A program made the translations under genes and the position numbers. DNA of 64,000 bases from contig JAJCZZ010000082.1 in the NCBI GenBank assembly GCA_029262115.1, forward strand, positions 124,001 through 188,000, in the 5' to 3' direction. Source of the DNA: Gemmatimonadota bacterium (GTDB taxonomy: Bacteria > Gemmatimonadota > Gemmatimonadetes > Longimicrobiales > Gaopeijiaceae). Below the pieces are notes generated by a model that worked only from the letters and a program-made list of their open reading frames with translations, was not told the DNA's origin and did no database searches. Positions 53,182 through 61,957 of this stretch are shown piece by piece (positions within the stretch are counted from its first letter, which is position 1; every line of letters starts with the position of its first letter).

Positions 53182-55850
53182 GGGGCTTCCGGTTCGAAAT
53201 ACGCATCCACATCGGTGCCCGCACGCAGGTCCAGAAGGAGCTCGAGGGCCGCCTCATAGTTCGGCGCGACCTCGAGGGCCTGCAGGACGGTGGATCGGGC
53301 TGCGGCGATGTCTCCCGCCGCGAAGTGCGTCCGGGCCAACTGGTAGAGCGCTTCTGCCCGGTCGGCGGGGCCGAGCGCCACCACGGCGGCGCGTGAGCGC
53401 ACCGCGCCCGGCAGATCCCCGAGAGACTCCTGGATGTCAGCCAAGCGCCGGTGGACGTCCAGGTCGTACGGGTAGATCTGCATGGCCCGCTCAAGCGCCC
53501 ACGAAGCTCGCTCTGTTCGGCCGAGCACCTCGGCCAGCGTCGCCTCCTCCAGCAGGGCGCCGTAGTTCGTCTCGTTGAGGCTGTTCAAGCGGGCCAGGGC
53601 CGCCGCGGCCCGTACGGTATCGCCCTGGGCAGCGTGCAATCGCGAGAGGTACCAGTACGGGCTATCCGGGCCACCGTAGTTCGGGAAGGTCCGGAGGACC
53701 TGATCGAGATGGGGGCGTGCGTCGTCGTACCGATCCTCCCGAACGAGGAGGGCACCCAGGCGGAGGCGGGCCACCAGATCACCAGGGTGGGACCGGACGT
53801 GCTCCTCCATGGCGGCGAGCCCGGCCTGGGCGGGTGGCGCTTCGGCAATCTGCGTGACGCCGCGCAGCGGCCCGGCGAAGCGGTCGCGGATCCACTCGTC
53901 GAACTCCTCGTCGAAGTCGTCCAGCGGCGTCCCGACGACCTCGTCGAACAGCTGCTCCGTGGTCTTGCCCGCGCGGTACCCCGCGAGCATGTCACGCACG
54001 ACTCCGAATCCGTGGCGGCTCTCGAGAATCTCGAAGACCAGGGAGGCCTGGTAGTACGAGAAGATGACCTGCTGCGGATAGTCCGGCCGCATGAATCCGT
54101 CATTCAGCTCGCTGACCTTCTTCAGGCGTCCTTCCTGGAGCGCCATCAGAAACGGAAAGCCGGGTTGATGGCCCCAACCCTCGCGACCTCTCCGCTGTTC
54201 GTGCACGGCGAGACCCTCCGAGAACCATCGCGGGACGCGGTGGTCCGTCAGCCCCAGGTGGAAGGCGTGCGCGAGCTCGTGCCAGAGCGTGGACGCCCAG
54301 TTGTACTGACCGCGCTCCCGGGCCGCCGGCGAGTCCATTATCAGCACGCTGCCGAAGCTTACACCGAGGGCGCCCAAGCCGACTTCTCCCATGGTGCGAA
54401 CCGAGAAATCGGCGTGACTCGGGAACAGTTCGATACGGATGGGAAGCGGCGGCTCTGCCCCATACCTCGCCGCCAGGCTGTCGTACGCCTCCTCGGCCAC
54501 GTCGGAGAGGAAGGGCGTCAGCAGCTCGGCTTCGCTTCCGTGCACGAACAGCAGAAAGTGCTCCGTGCGGATCGTCTCGAACCGGTCGAAGGTGTCGAGC
54601 AGATCCAGGTTGTTCTTGAACCAAGGGTTGTACGGGTCGCCCGCGAACGCGCGATCCAGGCTCGCCCGCCCGTCGTCGATGCGGCCGGTGCGAAGCTGGT
54701 TCATCCCGAGAACGCCCCACGCCGTCCACGCCGCCGAATCGAGCGCCACGGCCGCGGCCGCGCGTTCGGCCGCCTGAGCGTAGCGACGGGTCTGTTCGGC
54801 CATACGCGCTACGGTGGCGTCGAGTTCGGCGTATCGGGGGTTGATCGCGAGGGCGCGCCGGCGTACCGCCGCGAACTGGTCCAGATCTCCGGCCAGGTAG
54901 TGGGCGGCGGCGAGCGCGGTCAGGGCCTCGAGCGAGGCAGGGTTGAGCTCCAGAGCCGCCTCGGCGCGACGCCGGGCGGCGTCGAGGCCCTCCGAGGTCA
55001 GGTCCAACTGCGCGAGGAACGCCTGCGCTTCCACGAAGTTCTCGTTCGTGGCCAACGCGCCTTCGGCGGCGGCTCGAGCTCCGGGCGATCCGTCGAATTC
55101 GAGCGCCCGAGCCTGGAGCAGGAGAGCGGTCGGATGGTTCGGCTCGAGGGTGAGCGCTCGCTCCAGCTCCGTTTTCGCCTGAGGGCTCTGGTACTTCTCG
55201 AGGAACAGTTCGGCCATCCAGACGGGTGGCTCCGCCCACTCCGGCGCGGCGGCGGCCGCTTCGTCGAAGGCACGGAGCGCATCCTGAAAAAGCGCCGGGT
55301 CACGGCGGCCCAGGTAGCGTACGGCCCGTCCCACCGCCACGAGTTCGTCGGCGCGGAGAGACCCACCCGCCCCGTTGTAGATGTCGATGAAGGCGTCGAA
55401 GGCCTCCATCGCTTCGTCGATCCGACCGGTGCGGAACAGCAACTCGGCCAGGTCGGCGCGGGTCGTCAGTGCGTACGGCCCGTTCGCGCGGACACCCACG
55501 ACGAACGCGGCCTCGGCCCCGCCGAGGTCACCGGCCGCTTGGAGCGCGCGGCCCAGGGAACCCGCAAGGGCGGGCCCTCCCTCGCGGGCGACTTCTGCGG
55601 CGTCTCCGTACGCGCCCGTCCGGAGGAGCGTCTCGACGAGGAGACGGCGTGCCTCCAACGCCTCAGCATCGCGTCGTATGACCCCGCGAAGCGTCGACTC
55701 GGCCGCGGCGTAGTCGCCCGAGCGGAGGGCGGCGCGACCCTCCGCCACGCTCTGAGCGGCTACCGAGGCCGACGGGACCGTCAGGACAGTAGCCGACAGC
55801 ACCACCAGGGCGGAGCGGAGGCGCACCGAACAGGCGAGTATGCCGCTCAC
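53178..55850 (-). CDS. Exported TPR protein with peptidase MA-like (gluzincin) domain
   Basis: 890 residues. Signal peptide (LVVLSATVLTVPSASVAAQ), TPR-like repeats at about 34-420, a zinc peptidase domain at about 440-680 and more TPR repeats at about 690-880. The zinc motif HELAHAFH and a downstream Glu in WFSEGLAVHEQ give the HExxH...E pattern of gluzincins (peptidase MA, PF13485 type), so it is probably active. Such proteins are thought to act on periplasmic proteins held by the TPR arms. Start and stop overlap both neighbours (ATGA each). Confidence 0.85.
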   Translation of the reverse strand: MSGILACSVRLRSALVVLSATVLTVPSASVAAQSVAEGRAALRSGDYAAAESTLRGVIRRDAEALEARRLLVETLLRTGAYGDAAEVAREGGPALAGSLGRALQAAGDLGGAEAAFVVGVRANGPYALTTRADLAELLFRTGRIDEAMEAFDAFIDIYNGAGGSLRADELVAVGRAVRYLGRRDPALFQDALRAFDEAAAAAPEWAEPPVWMAELFLEKYQSPQAKTELERALTLEPNHPTALLLQARALEFDGSPGARAAAEGALATNENFVEAQAFLAQLDLTSEGLDAARRRAEAALELNPASLEALTALAAAHYLAGDLDQFAAVRRRALAINPRYAELDATVARMAEQTRRYAQAAERAAAAVALDSAAWTAWGVLGMNQLRTGRIDDGRASLDRAFAGDPYNPWFKNNLDLLDTFDRFETIRTEHFLLFVHGSEAELLTPFLSDVAEEAYDSLAARYGAEPPLPIRIELFPSHADFSVRTMGEVGLGALGVSFGSVLIMDSPAARERGQYNWASTLWHELAHAFHLGLTDHRVPRWFSEGLAVHEQRRGREGWGHQPGFPFLMALQEGRLKKVSELNDGFMRPDYPQQVIFSYYQASLVFEILESRHGFGVVRDMLAGYRAGKTTEQLFDEVVGTPLDDFDEEFDEWIRDRFAGPLRGVTQIAEAPPAQAGLAAMEEHVRSHPGDLVARLRLGALLVREDRYDDARPHLDQVLRTFPNYGGPDSPYWYLSRLHAAQGDTVRAAAALARLNSLNETNYGALLEEATLAEVLGRTERASWALERAMQIYPYDLDVHRRLADIQESLGDLPGAVRSRAAVVALGPADRAEALYQLARTHFAAGDIAAARSTVLQALEVAPNYEAALELLLDLRAGTDVDAYFEPEAP

Positions 55851-56872
55851 CCGGACACCTCCCGGGCACGAATCTCACGTGCCTTGAGGGCGAGCTCGAC
55901 CAGGAGGGTCTCCAGGCTCTCCTCGTAGGTGGCGTCGCTCATCTCCGAACGAGCGGCCCGCAACTCATTGAGGCGTGACTGGATCTCGGAGCGCTCCTGG
56001 TAGAGCCGGCTGAGTTCGGGGTCGTCGGTGGACGGAACCGCGGTGGTGGCCGATGCCCCGGCTCCCGAACCGAAGTGAAACGTGGCCGCGCGCGGCCCGT
56101 CGTCGCCGTCGCGGATGGGCTGGCGGCTCCCTTCGCCGTCTCCGTTGTCGTCCAGGACAGCGTGCTCCGTCAGCAGTTCGTTCTCCTCGTCGTAGAAGCG
56201 GGCCACCTCGAGGTTGGAGTACTCGAACGCCTCGAGAAGCGACACCCGGCGGTCCTTGTCCAGATCGGCACCATCGGTCGTCACCGCCTCCACGAAGAAG
56301 CGTGGGAACTCGGTCGCGTTGCGCTCCAGGGCCGAGGCTGTCGAGGCGATGACGATCCGGTTGGGCCCAGCGAGGTCCGCGACGAATCCGCCACTCGCGC
56401 TTCCCGTGTGCACCACGGCGACCGACTGGGTGGGAAACGCAGACAGTGCCTCTGCCAGGTCGCCAGGCGTCAGGTCGGGACCTGGAAGGTTGAGACGCGC
56501 TACCCGCTCCTGCACGGTTCCGTGCCCGATCAGCACGACCAGCACGCGGTCGTCCGCTTCGGCCCGTCCGGCCACGTCCGACAGCGCGGCCAGGACGTTC
56601 TCACGGGTCGACCGTGCGACACCATGGCCGTCGGGAGAGGGTCGCTCGATCAGGACCGCGACGTTCGCGACCGGCGTGCCGTGGCGCCCCACGAGCGCCG
56701 CGCCGAGATCGACGGCCCAGCTCCGGAACGACGTGCGGTACGGCTCGGCGCCACCCAGGCCCGCCACGATCACGGCGTGGGTCTGCTGTGCGGCCACGGG
56801 TGCACCGCCTGCCATCGCCATGACCAGCGCGGGAAAAACAGAACGGGCGACACGGTTCACAACTTGCCTCAC
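55847..56872 (-). CDS. Exported caspase-fold (C13/C14-like) pseudoenzyme
   Basis: 341 residues from a GTG that overlaps the upstream TGA (GTGA). A signal-like N terminus (VFPALVMAMAGGAPVAAQ) leads to a caspase/legumain-like core: HAVIVAGLGG, DRVLVVLIGHG with the His at 117, and VAVVHTGSASGGFV. There the position of the catalytic Cys (as in DACHSGG) is Ser 158. A C-terminal coiled coil follows (LYQERSEIQSRLNELRAARS). Without Cys it is probably a structural or binding subunit, unless Ser acts as nucleophile. It sits between the vWA and TPR-peptidase genes, overlapping both. Family assignment rests on these motifs only. Confidence 0.65.
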   Translation of the reverse strand: MRQVVNRVARSVFPALVMAMAGGAPVAAQQTHAVIVAGLGGAEPYRTSFRSWAVDLGAALVGRHGTPVANVAVLIERPSPDGHGVARSTRENVLAALSDVAGRAEADDRVLVVLIGHGTVQERVARLNLPGPDLTPGDLAEALSAFPTQSVAVVHTGSASGGFVADLAGPNRIVIASTASALERNATEFPRFFVEAVTTDGADLDKDRRVSLLEAFEYSNLEVARFYDEENELLTEHAVLDDNGDGEGSRQPIRDGDDGPRAATFHFGSGAGASATTAVPSTDDPELSRLYQERSEIQSRLNELRAARSEMSDATYEESLETLLVELALKAREIRAREVSG

Positions 56873-59154
56873 ACCAACCCCCGCACGCGCCGGTACGCCC
56901 ATTCGGCGCCCATGGCCAGAAACATCAAGATGAACAGCGCGGGCATGTCCCACAGATCCCGGTCTTCGACGAGCGTCACGCCCGCACCCGTAACCGATAT
57001 GTCGTCCGGTAGCGTTCCCACCGTGGCCGGCGTGTAGTACTGGCCGCCGGTTTCCTCGGCGATCCTCTGAAGGAGGCGACTCCGGCGTCCGGCCCCGAAG
57101 TACTCGTCGTCGGAGCGTGCCGTGTGGAGCGCCAGCGCATCGGTGCCCACCGTGAGACCGTCTCGCGCGGCGGATACTTCCACCTCGTAGTCGCCCGTTT
57201 CGGTGGGAACGAAGTCCGCCGTGTACTCGCCGTCGCGCTCCACGGTCCAGTCGAGCGATATCTCCTGGATGGCGCCCGTCGGCGACGTGATCCTGGCTGT
57301 GACCTGCGCGTCGTTGACCTGGATGTATGTGGAGTCGACGATTTCCGCTGTGAGACGGACGGGCTCACCCGGCTCCACCTGCTCGCGCTCCACCGACGCG
57401 ACGACGGGCTCGGGGACGCCGTCCACCATCCAGCGGAGGAGCTGGCGCCAGAACGTCTCGTGGCTCTGGTCCTCGAGCGGGATGTCCGCGTGCATCTGCC
57501 AGATCCAGGTATCCTGCGCCGTCAGGGCCAGAACCTTGCCACGTCCGTACCGCTGGTGGGCGAGCAGCACCTGCGGACGATCCAGACTCTCCGCGTGCCC
57601 CTCGATCAGCGTGGTGGCACCCGGCTTCACTTCGGTGATGCGGTTGACCGACGTCACGGGCGGCAGGGTGCGCCACAGCGAGTCGGTCTCCTCGGCATCT
57701 CCGCCCAACTGAATGGCTGCGTTTGCGAGTCCCGCCGGGGTCAATCCGGGGCGAAGTTCGGCGAGAAAACGATCGGCTGCGGCCGGTGGAGGGCCCAGCC
57801 GGACGGGCAGGATCTCCTCGACTGGGGTTCCCGCCCAGCCGCCCTCGGAGAACGCCTGCCGTCCCCCGACCATCATGAAGCCACCGCCCCGTTCGGATAC
57901 GAAGTCGGCAATCATCTGAAGCTGATCGTGCGTGAAGAAGCTCGCTTCGGCGCTCCCGACGATGAGGCCGCGGTACCGGTAGAGCTCTTCCCGAGTCCGG
58001 GGGAAGCCCCCCGCCAACTCGTCGCCGTCGTCCACGTTGAGACGCAAGAACTTGCTGGGCGCGGTGCGCTGAAGCACGACGACCTGGAGGTTGTCGTCGT
58101 CCTGGATGGCCCTCCGCAGGAACTTGACCTCGTGTCGAGGCTCGCCTTCGAAGTACAGGATCTTTTCGCGCTCACCGCGCACCTCGACCCACACGTCCCG
58201 GCGGTTGTTCTGCGTCACCCTCTCGCCGTCCTGCGTCGGGATGCGAAAACGCACCCGGCGAGATCCGACGCGGTCGAGTTGGAAGTGGACACGGGTGACG
58301 ACGGGTTCTCCCGCGCGCCCGAGCGTGACTTCCTCCTCGGCCAGGATGCCGGTGTCGTCCTCGACGATTACGGGCACGGTCGTCTGTCGGAATCCGGTCT
58401 GGGTCACGACGACGTCGACGACCATCGACGAGCCTTCGAGAACCGCTCGCGGCATTTCGACCCGGCCCAATTCGATATCGGGCGACACCGCCTCCTCGCC
58501 CAGCCCGACGGTGAACACCGGTACGCCCGCCGCCTGCAGGGGGACGAGGGCCTCGGTCACCGGCCGTCCGCGGGTGTCCGCGCCGTCCGTCAACATGACC
58601 AGGCCGGACAGGGGCACGCCGGACAGCTCCTCGCGGGCCACGTCGAGGGCGGCGGGCAGATCCGTGCTCGTTCCGTCGAACGTCAGCTCGCCCGGCCCCT
58701 CGATGCGCCGTGCCCGGGACGAGAAGCTGAAGAAGCGCAGGCTGAACCGCTCCGCCATCGCCTCGAGCAACTCGCTCTCGCCGGGAGTGAACGTGGCGCG
58801 GATAAAGTCGCTACGAGCCGCGCCGGACGCATCGGGAAGCTGCATCGACCGTGAGTCGTCGACCAGGATGCCGACGAAGTTCTGCTGCGGGACGACGGTC
58901 GAAATCTGAAGGGTCGGTTGGAGCAGGGAGAAGAGTAGAACGCCGAGCAGCGCCACCCGTAGCGTGGCCATGACGGTGCGATCCATCGGACTGGCCTTGC
59001 CGCGCGCCAGCGAATACGACGCGACGGCCACTGCGCTCGCTGCGACCGCGGCGAGGAGCCACCACCGCACCACGGCGGGGGCCGCGAATACGAAATCACC
59101 CTGCTCGTAGACGAGCCGGCGGTACTTGAAGAGAAACTCGAAGAGATCGGGCAT
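56869..59154 (-). CDS. vWA/glutamine amidotransferase-like membrane protein
   Basis: 761 residues from ATG 59154, which overlaps the DUF4159 stop by one base. Two N-terminal membrane helices (VVRWWLLAAVAASAVAVAS, TLRVALLGVLLFSLLQPTL) precede a vWA domain with MIDAS LVDDSRSMQ and VMLTDGADT. Then come an adhesion-like beta region, a class I amidotransferase-like domain (LYRYRGLIVGSAEASFFTHD, ERGGGFMMVGGRQAFSEGGW), an Ig-like domain and a C-terminal membrane helix. Likely a large periplasmic partner of the MoxR system. No catalytic Cys was found in the amidotransferase-like part. Confidence 0.88.
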   Translation of the reverse strand: MPDLFEFLFKYRRLVYEQGDFVFAAPAVVRWWLLAAVAASAVAVASYSLARGKASPMDRTVMATLRVALLGVLLFSLLQPTLQISTVVPQQNFVGILVDDSRSMQLPDASGAARSDFIRATFTPGESELLEAMAERFSLRFFSFSSRARRIEGPGELTFDGTSTDLPAALDVAREELSGVPLSGLVMLTDGADTRGRPVTEALVPLQAAGVPVFTVGLGEEAVSPDIELGRVEMPRAVLEGSSMVVDVVVTQTGFRQTTVPVIVEDDTGILAEEEVTLGRAGEPVVTRVHFQLDRVGSRRVRFRIPTQDGERVTQNNRRDVWVEVRGEREKILYFEGEPRHEVKFLRRAIQDDDNLQVVVLQRTAPSKFLRLNVDDGDELAGGFPRTREELYRYRGLIVGSAEASFFTHDQLQMIADFVSERGGGFMMVGGRQAFSEGGWAGTPVEEILPVRLGPPPAAADRFLAELRPGLTPAGLANAAIQLGGDAEETDSLWRTLPPVTSVNRITEVKPGATTLIEGHAESLDRPQVLLAHQRYGRGKVLALTAQDTWIWQMHADIPLEDQSHETFWRQLLRWMVDGVPEPVVASVEREQVEPGEPVRLTAEIVDSTYIQVNDAQVTARITSPTGAIQEISLDWTVERDGEYTADFVPTETGDYEVEVSAARDGLTVGTDALALHTARSDDEYFGAGRRSRLLQRIAEETGGQYYTPATVGTLPDDISVTGAGVTLVEDRDLWDMPALFILMFLAMGAEWAYRRVRGLV

Positions 59155-60041
59155 CAGTGGCTCATGCCGTAGACGATCATGTTCGCGCCGATCTCGAAGG
59201 CGTACGTCGAGTACTCGAGCGGGTAGTAGGGGCTCTCCGCCCACTCCCACGCATCGCCGAGGTCGGTGTTGAAGTTGATGACGACCATCAGGTTGCCGTC
59301 GTCATCGAAGATGCCTCGGACATGAGGAACCTGGGCGTCCGGGCGCTCCCACGTGGGGATGCCGCCGACGCCACGACCCTGCGCCGGCACCTGCTTGATC
59401 TCGTCGATGTCGTAGTAGGCGGAGAACAGCGGATGATCGAGAGGGAGCTCCACGATCGGTCGGCCCGGTAGCACCCGTCGGATGTTGTACTCGAACTGCG
59501 CCCATTCACGTCCGCCCCAGAAATCGTCCACGAGTAGCATTCCGCCGGCGTTGAGGAAGCCACGCAAGCCGGTGACTTCCTCATCCGTCAGATCCATCCG
59601 TCCAACCTCGACCGCGTAGATCAGTGGAAATCGGCGGAGGTTCGGGTCGGAAAGACTGATCGCGTTCTCGAAGTCATATGCGTCGATGCGGACCAGCCGT
59701 TTCAGAACGACCAGAAACTGCCGGTCGCCCTTGGGGAAGTCCGTGGCCCACGACCCGCGGCCGCCCCCACCCCACCACCCGCGGCGCCCGTAGCCTGAAT
59801 AGATTGCGCGGGTCCAGTAGAACGCGTGGCGCCCGCCCGGCGGTTCATCCGACGGGGGCAGTCGCAGTTGGACATCGTCTGCATCCTGACGGCTGAGGCG
59901 GCCACGCGCGCTCGGCGGAGCTTGTTGGATCAGCAGGCCGGTATCGACCGGCTCCCGGGCGTGCTGCTCGCTACCGCATGCGCCGGATGCGGCGGCAATC
60001 AGGACCGCGTAGAGCGGTCTGGCTCGGGAGAAAATCCCCAT
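59154..60041 (-). CDS. DUF4159 lipoprotein, first copy
   Basis: 295 residues from ATG 60041, which yields a lipoprotein signal (MGIFSRARPLYAVLIAAASG, then AC). An upstream-open frame to 60428 is probably non-coding. A Gly/Trp-rich linker (YGRRGWWGGGGRGSWATDFP) precedes DUF4159: KGDRQFLVVLKRLVRIDAYD, FPLIYAVEVGRMDLTDEEV, RGFLNAGGMLLVDDFWGG, ending EIGANMIVYGMSH. It is about 35 to 40 percent similar by eye to the second copy at 52.3-53.2 kb. First gene of the cluster, anchored in the outer or inner membrane. Confidence 0.85.
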   Translation of the reverse strand: MGIFSRARPLYAVLIAAASGACGSEQHAREPVDTGLLIQQAPPSARGRLSRQDADDVQLRLPPSDEPPGGRHAFYWTRAIYSGYGRRGWWGGGGRGSWATDFPKGDRQFLVVLKRLVRIDAYDFENAISLSDPNLRRFPLIYAVEVGRMDLTDEEVTGLRGFLNAGGMLLVDDFWGGREWAQFEYNIRRVLPGRPIVELPLDHPLFSAYYDIDEIKQVPAQGRGVGGIPTWERPDAQVPHVRGIFDDDGNLMVVINFNTDLGDAWEWAESPYYPLEYSTYAFEIGANMIVYGMSH

Positions 60042-60394
60042 GTTCGAGCTGGTGAGAGAAGTTGCGAAGCGCCAGATCCGGGGCTTCGATCCTACGTCGT
60101 CCCTGATCGAAGGTTCCTGGCGGAGACGTTCCCGTACGGAACCCATGCCGGTGGTGGCGAGTCGGACCTCACGCTGCGCGAGGACCCGAAGTGCCGGGTG
60201 CAGAGCGTGGACACGCGAGCACCCGCACGCGCTGTTCGCAACCGACCCAGCGTCTACATTCAGGTTGTCGCACCCGATCCCCCTCGAACACGATCCCGAG
60301 CCGCTCCAGCCCGCCCGCGAACCTGATCCAGCGCAGATACGTAGGGCCGGGTGCGGCGGCCGAGTGGCCGAACGCTCCCACTGACAGCAAGCCA
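60042..60394. other. Divergent intergenic region of 353 bases
   Basis: Between the vWA cluster (minus) and the small conserved gene (plus). Open frames here lack recognisable protein features. It must contain the promoters of both, but no convincing -35/-10 pair or palindrome was seen in this GC-rich stretch. Confidence 0.6.
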
Positions 60395-60763
60395 ATGAAA
60401 CGAAAGCGACCGATGATCCTCGCTTCAACTCGCGTGACCTTCAGGGACTTCCTGATCTTCCAGGCCAAGCTCATGCTGGATGGCCTTCGTGACGTGGTTG
60501 TGTTCAACCTGTCCATCGGCGCCATGGTCCTCGACGTGCTCGCAGGTCGCGGCCGTCGTCCTCGGCTGTTCTACTCGGTCGTGCGGCTGAGCGAGCGCTG
60601 GGAATTGTGGCTCAACATGCACAGCGTGGTTGAAGAACTCGAGTCCTCGGATACGGACGACGGGCTCTTTGGGGCGAGCGAGGCCGGCTCGGACACGTTG
60701 CTGGGCCAGATCGAGCAGGCGGTGCGGGGCGGCGACCGTGAGGAACGGGGCCGGCGGGGGTGA
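60395..60763 (+). CDS. Small conserved protein of unknown function
   Basis: 122 residues from ATG 60395 (a second ATG at 60413 is possible). TFRDFLIFQAKLMLDGLRDV, VVFNLSIGAMVLDVLAGRGR, RPRLFYSVVRLSERWELWLN and the acidic C terminus (ESSDTDDGLFGASEAGSD) look like a genuine soluble or membrane-peripheral helical protein rather than a shadow. No family is recognised. Divergent from the vWA cluster; it ends two bases before the stop of the convergent DUF389 gene. Confidence 0.6.
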   Translation: MKRKRPMILASTRVTFRDFLIFQAKLMLDGLRDVVVFNLSIGAMVLDVLAGRGRRPRLFYSVVRLSERWELWLNMHSVVEELESSDTDDGLFGASEAGSDTLLGQIEQAVRGGDREERGRRG

Positions 60764-60765
60764 AC

Positions 60766-61794
60766 CTAGTCGGCGAACGGACCGAACCCCTGGTCCCGTG
60801 CCACCCATAGCGCGACGAGGAACATCAGGAGCAGGACGGTCCACGTAAGCGCGGCCACGCGCACCGACTTCTTCGCGTTTTCCTTGTCCGACCACCCCGC
60901 CGGGCGCACGCCACGGACGAGGAAGGTGGCCACGCCCGCCAGGTTCACGGAAATCACGTTGAATCCGAACAACAGAAACGCCCCGGCGGCGAGAGCCCCG
61001 TTCCCGGAGCCCATGAGCAGCCCGAAGATCACCAGAGGTGGGAGGAGGGCCACCGCCACCATGACCCCGATGACCGCCTGAGGAAATCCGCTGGTGAACG
61101 CCAGCGTCCCGGCGACCCCGGCCGCCATGGCGAGCACGAGGTCGGAGTTCCCCGGTCTGGTCCGATCGGCAATCGCTGCGACGGTCGGGTCCACGTCCAC
61201 GAAGAAGCCGGTGCCCATGCTGACGGCCAGGGCCACGCTGCCGGCTGCCAGAAGGGTCACGAGTGCGCGCTTGGCGAGGTCCAGATCGGCCAGGGCAGCG
61301 GATAGCGCGAGCGCCACGTTGGGCCCGAGAAGCGGCGCGATTACCATGGCTCCAATAATCACGGCGACATCGTCCCGGAGCAGCCCGACCGAGGCCACGA
61401 TGGTGGACGCGGCGACCATCACCAGATACACCCAGGTCAGTTGGGACGACTCCAAGGCATCGACCTTGAGTTCGTCCCGGCTCACGCGTGACCTCGACCC
61501 GTCCGTGTCCGAGGGCGCGTCCCCCTTCTCGTCGTCTTCGTCGTCCCCGAGGTGAGGGAGGGTGGCTTCGACAGGCAACAACGTCACCCGGAAGCCGTCT
61601 TCTTCGGCGAAGCAGTCGGTGAAGCGATCGACCAGAGGCTCGACCTCGTCCGCCTCCATGACCAACTCGAGGAGCTCCGAGCCTTCAGGGTGATCGAGAG
61701 GCCATCGCCCCACGGGGGCCACCCCGTCGAGCAGCCGATCCGTGTCGTCCTGGCACTTCGGCGGCAGGACGATCTGTACGAGGCGAAGGGGCAT
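60766..61794 (-). CDS. DUF389/TIGR00341-family membrane protein
   Basis: 342 residues from ATG 61794 ([20 protein letters not shown]). The N-terminal cytoplasmic domain (about 1-95) ends in an acidic linker ([20 protein letters not shown]). Then come about eight membrane helices with [20 protein letters not shown] and [20 protein letters not shown], the two conserved segments of the family. Function is unknown; the fold suggests transport. Its promoter would lie in the 163-base gap shared with icd. Confidence 0.85.
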   Translation of the reverse strand: MPLRLVQIVLPPKCQDDTDRLLDGVAPVGRWPLDHPEGSELLELVMEADEVEPLVDRFTDCFAEEDGFRVTLLPVEATLPHLGDDEDDEKGDAPSDTDGSRSRVSRDELKVDALESSQLTWVYLVMVAASTIVASVGLLRDDVAVIIGAMVIAPLLGPNVALALSAALADLDLAKRALVTLLAAGSVALAVSMGTGFFVDVDPTVAAIADRTRPGNSDLVLAMAAGVAGTLAFTSGFPQAVIGVMVAVALLPPLVIFGLLMGSGNGALAAGAFLLFGFNVISVNLAGVATFLVRGVRPAGWSDKENAKKSVRVAALTWTVLLLMFLVALWVARDQGFGPFAD

Positions 61795-61957
61795 GGGGCG
61801 TCGACGAGAGGTGGCGGAGGGCCGAGACCGGCCCAGAAAGGTCGCCGGATCGGACGGGTTCGGGAACAGGGCTCCGTGGCGGTCGCTCGGACGCGTGCAC
61901 ATCACTCACACGCTCCCTACTTTATCGGGCCCTCCGACCTACAAACCGGCCATCTCC

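Noticed and set aside
53451-55928. 825-residue open frame antisense to the TPR-peptidase gene
   Set aside because: Low-complexity Arg/Gly/Val composition, no fold signature; the opposite strand has clear signal peptide, TPR and HExxH.
60042-60428. Upstream extension of the DUF4159 lipoprotein frame and small plus-strand frames here
   Set aside because: Compositionally random and missing a lipoprotein signal; ATG 60041 gives a clear lipobox.
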